Assembly (NCBI GenBank): GCA_012934845.2
Contig: WNNJ02001835.1
Coordinates: forward strand, 116,008-180,007
Source: Pomphorhynchus laevis
Lineage: Eukaryota; Acanthocephala; Palaeacanthocephala; Echinorhynchida; Pomphorhynchidae
Direction of reading: 5' to 3'
DNA: 64,000 nucleotides
Part shown: piece after piece, positions 1-11,200 of the stretch
Layout: each line of letters opens with the position of its first letter
Position numbering within the stretch: the stretch's first letter is position 1
Translations under genes and position numbers: made by a program
The notes under the pieces: generated by a model
Database searches by the model: none
The model's input: only the letters and a program-made list of their open reading frames with translations
What the model was told of the DNA's origin: nothing

Positions 1-1130
1 ACGACTGAATTTTTCTACTACGACGAGTATTTTTTGTGCTTGAGGGTATCGGACCTTTGAAGTCGACTGCTAGACGTTCAAATACTCGAGTTGCTTTAAT
101 TAAATTAAAACTTTCAGGTCGGTTAAAACGTGGTTTGATTTCGCAACATATATTACAGTTTGAACATACTTTCGTTATATCGTCGCACGAGTAAGGGATG
201 TTATAGGTTCAAATAAATGCAGATAATCGGCGAATACCGGGATTGCATAAGGGCGAATGGAGATTATAAAAGCTCTTTATATCCTCTCGAATAATGCAAA
301 TACGAGTGAGATCATGGGATATAACATGTTTTTCTAGGTTTGTACCTATATCGAATTTAAAACAAGATAATCTCCAACTGTCATCTTTCAATTTTCTCGT
401 TCTTAATACGATTTCTAGCTTTGTATTTAAACATAAACGAAACATTGTTTGTCTGTAACTACAGTAAACGATTTCCCAATTAGATAGTGACACCATTTTT
501 TGTAGGCTTCGACAATCACATGTTCTTTTTTCGATCACAGAGTATCGTCTTTCAGCTTCATTTAATGTTCGTAAAGCAGAGACAGGGCGTTTATCCCTGT
601 CTCTGCTTTACGAACATTAAATCCTTTACTCCTTACTGAGTGAAGCTGCAATCACATCATAAGAAGCATCTGTGTACCGTAAAGTGATTATTTTCGTCTA
701 TGTAAAGAGTTCGGCGTCAGCTACATTTCTTTTTAATCACTCGAATTCCCGGATTACATCTTTGTTCAAAATTATTTTTGATGAACTAATTTTTGTGATT
801 TTCTCGGAAAAATTATCAATAAGAATAATAAGGGAACATACATATTGCCAATTTAACTGTTTCAATAAATCGTCATTAGTTTGTGTTCATAATTTTAACT
901 TTTATATTCAGAACTTATTCAAATTATTTTCTCTCTTGTTTGGAAAATCTTGTGTACCGTTGTGTAAAAACGGTACACACATGCAGTTTCCGGCTTTGTC
1001 AAGCGAGTCGTACGATCTTGGAATTCTCTTAAGAGTGCGACAGTTTTGTCGTCTAATGATTCAAGTTTTTGCACTCTACTTGGCGATTAAGCTTCGTTCT
1101 CAAAATAAGGTTGAAATTTTCGGTAGTTCG
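1..1130 (-). mobile_element. Ty3/Gypsy LTR retrotransposon pol fossil (RNase H to integrase)
   Basis: Minus-strand peptides match Ty3/Gypsy pol in the right order. An RNase H-like stretch with a TDAS motif lies at about 640-700, then RPVSALRTLNEAERRYS near 520-590. An integrase zinc-binding stretch follows at about 1-260, with NPGIRRL, CSNCNICCEIKPRFNRP and ERLAVDFKGPIPSSTKN. The element is broken, with several interruptions, and runs off the left edge of the window. No LTRs are visible here. It looks like an old fossil. Confidence 0.75.
561..621. repeat. Perfect 27-bp inverted repeat
   Basis: Positions 561-587 and 595-621 are exact reverse complements separated by a 7-base loop (588-594). 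It lies inside the Gypsy fossil and could extrude as a hairpin. Confidence 0.9.
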
Positions 1131-1261
1131 TTTGACTTTTATTTTAAATTTCAATTTTTTATTTTTACTTGATATAAATAAATATAAGTTATTAATATAT
1201 AATTTATATATTATTATTGTTTCAACGGCTTACAAGCAGGGGCTTAAATAGCCGGTTCACA

Positions 1262-1800
1262 TGAAATAAAAATCAACAAAATCATAAAAACTGTTCACAT
1301 CTATAGGGGAACACTTCCTTGCGCATAACAGGATCCATCCGTAATCCGGACTTGAATGCTGAGGCACCACTGCTGCAAACAGTCCCTCCATCCAGTTTGT
1401 TCCAAAGTCCAACTACTCTTCGTTGAAATTGTATACACCGGGACTTTTTCACTAAATTCCGGCTCAAAGTCAAACTGTGTCCGCGAAGGAATGCTGACTG
1501 TCGCAGTTGTAAACACATCCGAAGAGGATGATTTAAAGAACGAATAGCTCGCCACAACATATTCATATCGACATACTGACGGGTCCAAGAAACGATATCA
1601 AGCCGAAGGCATTGCAAACGACACTCATAGGGCATTTGCGCCAAGATCGGCGCCAACTTTGTTGCACGACGAAGCACTCTCTCAGAGATCAAGTGTTCCC
1701 CAACTGTGCATGGGTATACACAAGGGGCCGCATACAACAACCGGATTAGAACGTGAGCCAAAATTAGAGGCCGAAGAGCAACCGAATCAAGAGCTAAGGA
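1262..1800 (-). mobile_element. LINE fragment, C-terminal end of RT ORF (CR1/Jockey-like)
   Basis: A 159-codon minus-strand frame (1761-1282) resembles the extreme C-terminus of many LINE ORF2 proteins. It has RVLRRATKLAPIL, then MPYECRLQCLRLDI, and later a V-G-L-W-N-K-L stretch, the usual RRATKLVP / YEERL / WN-LP order. The RT catalytic motifs are absent, so this is a 5'-truncated copy. The last part runs into a Penelope-type tail (about 1140-1260, plus strand). The clade assignment is by resemblance only. Confidence 0.7.
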
Positions 1801-1804
1801 TGTT

Positions 1805-1965
1805 TTTTTGTATTATCAGTTTCTAGTTCTTTCTTGAGATGTGCTCTTCGATTTGTCAATTTATCATGTATGTGTCTCCCTGTTTGCCAAGCATATTGAG
1901 CAGGACATTTAGTACAATCTGAAAGATATATTGCACCAAGTGCTTGCACTCGTTTTGATCAATAA
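1805..1965 (-). mobile_element. Possible GIY-YIG endonuclease remnant of a canonical Penelope-like element
   Basis: A minus-strand frame reads GAIYLSDCTKCPAQYAWQTG followed by RHIHDKLTNRRAH. This resembles the GIY-YIG core of Penelope-like elements (GVYxIxCxxCxxxYIGQTGRxLxxRxxEH). Only about 50 codons are recognisable. It appears to be a different lineage from the Naiad-like family elsewhere in the window. It could be chance, but the Cys spacing and the QTGR motif argue for homology. Confidence 0.45.
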
Positions 1966-1979
1966 TTGAATAATTTAGG

Positions 1980-2459
1980 TTAGTTACATTACTTCAACCT
2001 TGTTGTCTCTTTTATTTGGCTACAACACTGACATCGACGTTTTTAACACTTTTGACATCTACCGTCGATTTTTATTGAATTTTCAAGTTTTGATCTTATA
2101 AGTATATATTTTAATTGATTTTTTCATCTAAAGGCTATACTTGGTGGTTCACATTTTAAATTGAATGCAGTCTGCGCTCTTGAATTAATATCATTTATTC
2201 TTTATATATACAATATATACAATATATACACAATATATACTATATATATTTTATATATACATATATATTATTTCCAGCATTATATTATACACCAGCAAAT
2301 CGAAGAATTTAATAATTAACGTGTCGCACTTTGGGATTTTTCAATCTAGAATACAGGTACAAGCAAAATAAAATATGTCATACGATTTTTAAATTTAGTT
2401 GTTTCCAATTGTAGATATGGTCTGCATTATTCTTAATGCAGATTATATCTTAATCCAGT
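1980..2459. other. AT-rich spacer
   Basis: I see no coding potential. It contains a short degenerate TATATA-rich microsatellite (about 2205-2270). The final part (2420-2460) runs into the Penelope-like fragment. Confidence 0.5.
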
Positions 2460-2830
2460 AAGCCTTATTCTTAACAAAACCAATATTAATGATAAAGAAG
2501 GTGTATATCTAGATATGAACATTAAATTAACATTAACTAAAACTACTATTAATTTATGTCGTAAAGATGACATATTTAAATTTACAAGAAACATATTTTT
2601 GTATGAGTATTCACCTACATACCAAATAATATAAAATATAATACATTAAATAATGAAATTTTAATTGCAACAATATGTAATGATATTGGCTTTCTACAAA
2701 ATCATTTAAATAATTTAATAGATACATATTTTAAACTTGGTTACTATAAAAATAACATCAAGCAGACAATAGTAAAATATATAAATCAACACAATAATAT
2801 AAAAATATCAAATTTACAATATATAAAATA
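2460..2830 (+). mobile_element. Naiad-like Penelope element, RT thumb/C-terminal fragment
   Basis: This is the same sequence, in opposite orientation, as the C-terminal RT region at 23062-23420. Shared features include a frame beginning MNIKLTLTKTTINL, FTRNIF, ATICNDIGFLQNHLNNLID and KQxIVKYINQHNNIK. The copy is 5'-truncated and carries several breaks. Downstream (2950 on) lies the family's non-coding terminal repeat, in the order seen at 23062-22735 and 56780-57340. Confidence 0.7.
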
Positions 2831-2949
2831 CAATATTAATACGAGATTAAAATAGCAGCAGAAACAATTTTGTTGCAACTATCGGTCAAGATAAATAAAC
2901 AATTATTTTGTAAACTTAAACTGTTTAAAATTTATTTAAAAAACAGAAT

Positions 2950-3460
2950 TCATCGAATTTGAATTATATGCTTTGCTGCTATGCTGGGTCGAGGAATAGA
3001 GGTCGAAACCTGATAGCAAAGCAGTTCATCCTGATGACCTCTAATTCTTATTCTGATACAACGTATGTTATATATTGGTCAATTCATAAAAATATAAATC
3101 AACACAAAAAAAATAAATTTAAAATCATAAAATACAAGTCGATGAATATAAGCCGAAATCTGAAAACATCGCAGTTCCACTTTATGACCATTCTGATACC
3201 ACGTCTGTTATTTATTAGTAATTCATAAAAAATGACTTGTATTTTAAATTTTAATTTTTAATTTTTAAATTGTATAAATTCTTATAACAATTATTTATAA
3301 TTATTTGTTTTCTTATTATTAAATTTTGATTTATTGATTTAGCATTATTATTTCATTATTATTTAGCATCATTATTATTTATTTTCTCATTTATTATTAT
3401 TTTTATTTATTATTTTATAATTATATTAAATACGTGGACTCATTTAGCGGAATTGATTCA
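2950..3460 (+). repeat. Penelope terminal repeat with two hairpin copies
   Basis: Two degenerate copies of the family terminal repeat lie in tandem, at about 2965-3080 and 3125-3240. The first has stem TGCTTTGCT (2969-2977) with AGCAAAGCA (3015-3023). The second has CGATG (3140-3144) with CATCG (3167-3171). Between the arms both keep a variant of GAAACCTGATA. The repeat ends in an AT-rich tail and a worn TACGTAGACTCAGTTAGCTGATCT-like terminus near 3430. Confidence 0.7.
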
Positions 3461-4115
3461 TCTGACATGTAATTATTCACTGATTTTATTTTCTTTATCT
3501 TCAGCGTTTGTTCCGCTTCGTGACGGATTCCGATTTTTTGACCACATGACTACACTTTTCTCTGTCCATCGCACATTTTTCCATTACCCATTCGGCTAAA
3601 CTTCAAATCGTTCTAGGACATTATTATATCTTATGGAGTAGTGGGATGCCGCCCATCCATCTCAGCATTCACATTTCGATCACTGCTAATTTGCGTGCGG
3701 TTTAGTTTGTATCAGGCCAGCACTCTGCTAAATACAGTGCGACTTAGCGAATGACGGTGTGGTATATCTTTTATTTAAGATTATCTGGCATTTTATTATC
3801 GCATATTACGACAGTCATCGCGCGCCAATTAGCCCACGCACAGTTGATCCTCCTAGTAATCTCAACTGCAATTGATCCATCTGATGCCACTATCAATCTG
3901 AAATAATCAATCTGTAATCTACAATCAATCTGGAATTTATCTGCCGCGAATCTCCTGCGCTCAGCATGGCTGTCTTCTCAAGATTTAGATGTATGCGGTA
4001 TTTTTCCCTCTGATTTTTCCACTCACGGACATGTAGCTCCAGTTTATTTCTATCCTCGCATGTCACCATTATGTTTACATACAGGATGATGATGCCAACC
4101 GCTGGCTTAGCCAAA
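3440..4115 (-). mobile_element. RTE-type LINE fragment, 3' part of RT ORF
   Basis: The minus-strand frames carry the familiar C-terminal half of RTE-like reverse transcriptases: VNIMVTCEDRNKLELHVREW, then LNLEKTAML. Past interruptions come VASDGSIAVEITRRIN, CAWANWRAMT, then AECWP and MLRWMGGI. Upstream RT motifs are missing, so the copy is 5'-truncated. Its G+C is higher than that of the surrounding Penelope repeats. Confidence 0.8.
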
Positions 4116-5080
4116 TATTTCTACAAACTGATATAAACCTGATAGCATGTCAGTTCTTTTAATGACCTTTAATCCTAATTCTGATACAACGTCATCAGAG
4201 GAAATACGTCATTAGCGCGTATTTGGCCCCGCTGCTATGCTGGGTAGAGGAACAGGGGCCGAAACCTGATAACATAGCAGTTCCTTTTAATGACCTATAA
4301 TCCTTATTTGAATACATCGTCTGTTATTTATTAGTCAATTCATAAAAATTGACTTTTATTTTAAATTTCAATTTTTATTTTAACTTGATATAAATTATAT
4401 AAAATCTTATAACAATTATTTATAATTATTTATTATCTAATTATTAAATTTTGATTTATTGATTTAGCATTTTTTTTATTTTTTTTTATTTTTACACAAG
4501 GATGTATAAAAATACATGCTTATTCTAATCCTTATTCGAATACATCGAATATTTCTACAAACTGATATAAACCTGATAGCATATAAGTTCTTTTAATGAC
4601 CTTTAATCCTAATTCTGATACAACGTCATCAGAGGAAATACGTCATTAGCGCGTATTTGGCCCCGCTGCTATGCTGGGTAGAGGAACAGGGGCCGAAACC
4701 TGATAGCATAGCAGTTCCTTTTAATGACCTATAATCCTTATTTGAATACATCGTCTGTTATTTATTAGTCAATTCATAAAAATTGACTTTTATTTTAAAT
4801 TTCAATTTTTATTTTAACTTGATATAAATTATATAAAATCTTATAACAATTATTTATAATTATTTATTATCTAATTATTAAATTTTGATTTATTGATTTA
4901 GCATTATTTTTTTATTTTTTTTATTTTTACACAAGGATGTATAAAAATACATGCTTATTCTAATCCTTATTCGAATACATCGTCTATTATTTATTGGTCA
5001 ATTCATAAGAATTGATTTTTATTGAGTTTGAAAGTATAAAATACGTAGACTCAGTTGTCTGATCTTATTTATTAAACGCG
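4114..5080 (+). repeat. Tandem pair of 434-bp Penelope terminal repeats
   Basis: A 434-bp unit starting AATATTTCTACAAACTGATA begins at 4114 and recurs at 4548, followed by a partial third tail (4980-5080). Each unit holds a hairpin-bearing core. In the second, GGCCCC (4659-4664) can pair with GGGGCC (4689-4694), and CTGCTATGCT (4666-4675) with AGCATAGCAG (4705-4714). These two helices interleave, so the fold would be a pseudoknot. Tandem terminal repeats are typical of Penelope-like elements. The array stops about 130 bp before the ATG of the TEX10-like gene. Confidence 0.85.
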
Positions 5081-5169
5081 CATGTCGTAATTATAAAAAT
5101 AATGGTATATAAATGCATTAATATAAAATTATTATATTTTTTTTTAATTTTGATTAAAATATTTATTAA

Positions 5170-5208
5170 TCAATACTAATACAATAATCTGTTCTGCATT
5201 AGTTTCAG
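5170..5208 (+). promoter_or_regulatory. 3' splice acceptor abutting the start codon (possible spliced-leader site)
   Basis: The sequence CTGCATTAGTTTCAG ends at 5208, and the ATG of the TEX10-like gene begins at 5209. This is either the acceptor of a 5'UTR intron or a spliced-leader addition site. The other host gene shows the same pattern (TTTCTTTAG, three bases before its ATG). Confidence 0.5.
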
Positions 5209-8200
5209 ATGCCAAAAGCTAACGTGGTTAAATGTTGCCCAGATTTCAGAAAGAAACATTTGAAGCCTGGTAGGAAAATTAAGCGCATTAACCTTACAAA
5301 GCCTACCGTTCATGTTAGGAAATTAGTTCTTTTGGATCAACTAAATATTAACAATGAGGATGTCAATGTCATAAAGGTCGTATTTTTTAGATAATTTTAT
5401 TACAACAAAATGCTATATATATTGTAGGACTGTGTCACCAAGTTACAGAGTCCAATCGCACGCGTTGTTCGCGATGGGTTAAATAAATTCATTGCTCTAG
5501 GATCATTGAAAAATCCATCAATCTTACAAATTGCTTGGTCATTACTTTACAAGGATTCGACAATTAGGCGATCATTGCTTCGCATAATGAAGATTAACCC
5601 GAAAGAATTTATCTCTGACGAGGACACCCTGTGTTCAAATCTACATTCCTTGTGGACTCATAGAGACGAGCACGTACGACATGATGGTCTACTAGTATTG
5701 GATATACTTTTAAAATCCAAAGAAATTAGAACATTGCCGCAACTGCATCTTCTTGAATGTTTGTTAAAGTCGTGTGCTGTCGTATCACATTCAACTTCAC
5801 TAGTCAACACAACTGTCGATTTGAAGCTTCAAATTGCTAGCCTTATTCAAGGATTATTAATGCGTTATTTACTTGAAAAGCATCCTTCTTTTGATTCAGC
5901 AGTTTATGAAGATGATGAATATAGAAGCGAACTTAAATCAAACGATAACGATAGCTTGTTTTCCTTAAAACCAATAAAATTTTCACATTACGTCGTATCA
6001 AGGTAAGATTTTATCTTATCTTTTTCGAATTTTTTCGAATTTTATTCCACCACAAGTTCACATACATGTTTTGAAGGAGATCCGATATTGCCGATTTTGA
6101 ACAACTCTGCCCCGAAATATTGTCGATACTCGATGGAATCTGGAATACTTTAAAAACCACAAACGGTAATGAATTTCCTTAGAAATATCCCATGTTCAAT
6201 TAAATATTTTGCTGCTTTATTTTTCAAATTTTTTCACAATTTACAATTTTGTGAAATTTCCTCTTATGTTATTGTTTCCTCCAATGTTACTCACATATAT
6301 ATTTAATTTTGTATTAAACTGTTTGGAAATACATTAGGAAATTCAAATTCAGTTTGATTTATACTGTCGTAATACAATATAATTACGAAAGAATTCTGTA
6401 AATAAAATCGAATCCGTCAAATGTATTCTGGAACGCAGCTTGTTAATAATATAATAAACTATAGAAATTGCTTACTAAGAGATAAATATAAAACACGGAA
6501 GAAGCTTGTAAAAACGAAACATTTAAATGAAAAAGAGCTTATTTTGAATAATTCTTTAGTCACTAATGTCAAATTATATACAGGCATATAAAGTATAAAT
6601 TATATACAGACATTTAGTAATTCATAAGTTTTGTTTTGCAAAAGAAAAACATTAACAAATGTCAATGTTTTACACTCGATTTAAATATTTGTTTTTATCT
6701 AAAATGAGTTTTTCTTTTCATTGCCTATATAGTCGTTACTAATAGGTAAACGGGGAAAACGGACATAACTGGGTATTGGAAACCTCATTGTCCAATAGCA
6801 ATAAATTCCCTGAATTTGATTCACCAGTAGTGTCCATGTTTTAAGAGCTTTTAGAGATCCTTCACCGCAGTTTAGAAGGATTCATCGCAAAGTTGATTAT
6901 TACAAGACGACCGATAACATGTGCTGCAATAATATTTCGAATCACTTTTGTGACCGCATTTGGACTCTAAAGTCGCCTTGTTAATCTCATGATTACCAAT
7001 GCGACCTTATTATTAATATGGACACGCATGATACCATATTTCTTATTTTTTTATTTTATAAAAAGAGGCTTAATCCTTATTTTTAATTTATATTTAGTAT
7101 AAAATACAGAATCTACTATCTTATCTGATTGTTTTAATAAGAGGGAATTAATACAGGTAATGCAAATGTTTTATAACAAAGCGGACGATATGCAGTTCGC
7201 TGGCATTACTTCTAACATGAACGCGATGTTGTCCCGTTGAATTACAGCACTGATTCGCTGTAGCAGCCATATAACTGCTCTTTAAAATTCTCATTTCTGT
7301 AGGCGGGAAGAAAAAAACGATTATTTTTGAGTTGTCCTTAATTCGGTAATTCATCAACTGTTTATTAATGTGAACAAATTTAATGTGGACAGATTTAATG
7401 TGGACAGATTTAATGTGGACAGATTTAATGTGGACAGATTTAATGTGGACAGATTTAATGTGGACAGATTTAATGTGGACAGATTTAATGTGGACAGATT
7501 TAATGTGGACAGATTTAATGTGGACAGATTTAATGTGGACAGATTTAATGTGGACAGATTTAATGTGGACAGATTTAATGTGGACAGATTTAATGTGGAC
7601 AGATTTAATGTGGACAGATTTAATGTGGACAGATTTAATGTGGACAGATTTAATGTGGACAGATTTAATGTGGACAGATTTAATGTGGACAGATTTAATG
7701 TGGACAGATTTAATGTGGACAGATTTAATGTGGACAGATTTAATGTGGACAGATTTAATGTGGACAGATTTAATGTGGACAGATTTTATGTGGACAGATT
7801 TTATGTGGACAGATTTAATGTGGACAGATTTAATGTGGACAGATTTAATGTGGACAGATTTAATGTGGACGCGATTTCAATTCGCGATAATTTGGAACGT
7901 GAAGGAGTTCAGCCTTGTATCAGCATGCTCATTCAAACGAGCTGCGAGGTGTCTTACAAGTCTAAGACTTATTACCAACGAGAAGGATGTATCGTCGAAC
8001 TTGGCTCTGAACACGGCTGATGAATTTGCCTCCAAAAAGGCCCGCTGAATTCGTTCTTTGTAGATAAACGAATTTTGTCAACCAAATAGGGGAAATCGGC
8101 GATTAGCTTGGCGTGGCGGCTTTCATGCATAAGATTCAACCAAAGTCTTTTTCAGTTTGCTTTTCTCTTGTGGATCTAATGCAGTTTGCCAGCGCCAAAT

Positions 8201-11200
8201 GGAAGTGACGGAATGATCAACGCCGTGTAAAAACGGTGCTGGATTGATTTCCGATTTTTCCAAAATTGCAATTATAATCCCAATCGATGCGGAGAACGAG
8301 ATGAAGAAGTCTGGAACTGCAAAGTCGCATGCGTGTTGTAAACCGAGGCTAGCAAAACGAATTAACATGAGCTCCTGAATAGCCGTTAGCCCGTCGATTT
8401 TCAAGTTTAGACTCTCCCTGACAATTTGCAACTGCAAATGATTGAAATTCCTCAGGAGGTCAGGTGAGGCTCTAAGAAGATGCACAATCCATGGAAGACG
8501 TAATGGACGGGATATCATGATGAATACATTCTGATAGCGGAGCAAAGATAACTGCTTGCCCATACATCCTAGCTGGGATAATGCAGCCTTAAGTCGAGCT
8601 CGGATGTGATCAACACCAGATAATGGGTATCCGAGAAGGAATTCCTCACTTCGAGTAATGCAACTCAGTTTAGGTAAAAGTCGATTTAGATCCCTGAAAA
8701 GTTTCGGACTATTACTGTTCAGCTCACATTTAGCTGCGTTTAGTTTCAAATCCAGGTTTTCTTCTGTGGAGAGTGTGTGCAAAACGCCACTACAGAGAAA
8801 ATCGTCTGGCCCATCCAAGATACCCTCGTTCAAATACCAAGTATTAAATCGATACTTCAAACTGTGTTAAGGAATTAATGGAAAGCGAGAATAAAAAAGG
8901 TCCAATCCCTGCTGGGCACCGCTGCTAGAAGAAATTACTCTATTGCCGAACTGAAGTGAGGAGTCGGACGCGTTACAGCATATAACGAAAGATAGCAGTT
9001 CTGGGGCTAGCTTGCGTACGGTATAAATCATCACAGATCGATCCATACGGTTGAAAGCGTTGTGAAAAGCCAGCTTTATAAGAGCCAAAGAGAGATTAGA
9101 CTCGACGAATAATTTCGCTGAGTGAACACTGGCCTCTACAACCATTGGAACACTAACTACTACTTGATTTGGAAGTAGCCCATTGAACTGTGACTGGCAT
9201 ACAAGTTTCACAGCTACCTTAATTGTTAAATGACGCAGCGTGTAGCCAATTGCAGTCGGTCTAACGTTGTCATACTTCCTCGGAAGCGCAAGCAGCTTTG
9301 CCATACAAATGGCTGTAGCAATTTGGTTAGTTATATGTGCTTTAAGAAAAAAGACGCACGATCATGCACAGACTCTTTAGGAGTTGGACACCGGCTGTCG
9401 ATGCCGAATGCCCCATGGGTTATCGTAAATGGACAGTGCTAAAACCATCCATACCAGCGGACGACAATGACGAAAGGACCGAATGGCCTGCAAAATTACT
9501 TGCTCAGGAACGCGAAGACAGATCTGGTCAACAAATAGTGCGTATGCATCAACCTGACAATCTGACTCGAGCTCGATTCCCGAAACGGACGGCCTCGGGG
9601 ATTCATCTTTTCAATACAATCGATAACTGAAGGGTCGAGTTGAGATGATAGGTTCGTACCATCAAGAAACATTCGCAGAGCTCCACGTACATCACCATCT
9701 TCAAGCTTAGGTGCGACCCTTCGTAGTAACTAAGTGGAGAGGGCAAATGTACTAGGTTGTAGCCGTTCAAAATCCAAAGGGGTAAACACACCGGCATAAG
9801 ATTCACATGCAGCTTTGAGTTTTGTCGTAAGAGATGTGTGCTTATAACAATCGTAACTAGCAACTATGAGCGTAGACCGAGCAAAGCACAACAAAGAAGA
9901 TTAACATCTAGCGTCGTCAGGATGAGCTACTATTGCGTTAATAATCGATGAAAGCTTTGAAGCAACGACAGGACAGACTCCCCTGGAATATGTCGGATAA
10001 GTCTTTGCGGCGTGAGCAATAAGCTGTGGAGATGAGCTGGTGAAGAAAATACTTGTTGATAGTCTGAAAAGGGTCGACTGGTTGAGGTACAAAAAGAGCG
10101 AAATAGAAGGTGTAGCTTGTATCCTCTTGAAGTGAATTCCGAAACCTGGACAACAATTACTGCAAGAGGCATGCAGGAATAAAAAGCCCTAGAGTTGGTA
10201 AGTCAAATTTAACGGTTGCAGAAGTTACACAGAAGCGACTTATCAGTAGTCAGTGAATTGAAATCAACGCCGGAATAGCTCAACGGCGGAATTTAATTCG
10301 AATAAGCAACTGCTGTACAATTAGGGTGAATCGAGAAAGTTAGATCAAAGCCGGAATTGCTCGACGGCGAAATAGAATTGCTCGCAACTGCTATACAATT
10401 GGCGTGAATCGAGGAAGTGAGATCAAAGCCTGAATTGCTCAACGACGAAATTAAATTCTTATCTGCAACTGCTATACAATTGGCGTGAATCGAGGAAGTG
10501 AGATCAAAGCCTGAATTGCTCGACTATGGAATTGAATTGAAATCTGCAACTGCTGTACAATTGGTGTGAATCGAGGAGGTGATATCAAAGCGGGAATTGC
10601 TCGACGCTGGAATTGAATCGAAATCTGCAATTGCTGTACAATTGTCGTGAATCGAGTAAGTGAGATCAAGGCCAGAATTGGTTGACGGCAGAATTGAAAT
10701 TGAATCTTTCCGTAGTGTACTGTTGTTTAGAAAATATCCATTCTCAATGCCCAGTAGTTCGTTAAATGATACATTTACCGCTCCAGGTATATGATCAACT
10801 CTTTGTCTTGGTATCTGTGTATCACATTGACTCCAACATTTCCCTATGATTATATATATTATTGTATGTTTCAGTGTATGATATTTCTCTTATTATTATC
10901 TATATTATTGTTCTGTCTGATTTTGTAATCTGATTACGTTGTATGAAGAAGTTATTAAAATAATATAATATTATCAAATATATAATATATCATATATAAT
11001 AAGTTATTATTTTCTTATAAATTTTATAATTGTTTATTATTTTTTATTATTTATCTTAGTTTATATAAAAATGTAGACGCTATTCATTATTCTCGAATAC
11101 ATCGTATGTTATTTATTAGTCTATTTATAAAAAATGATCTTTATCTTAGATTTTATTGTTATATAAATATACATTGTATAAAATCTTATATAATTATTTT

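Noticed and set aside
7370-8048. Two long plus-strand frames (216 and 221 codons) over the minisatellite
   Set aside because: They are products of a 15-bp tandem repeat whose period is divisible by three; the non-repeat remainder is antisense to a LINE.
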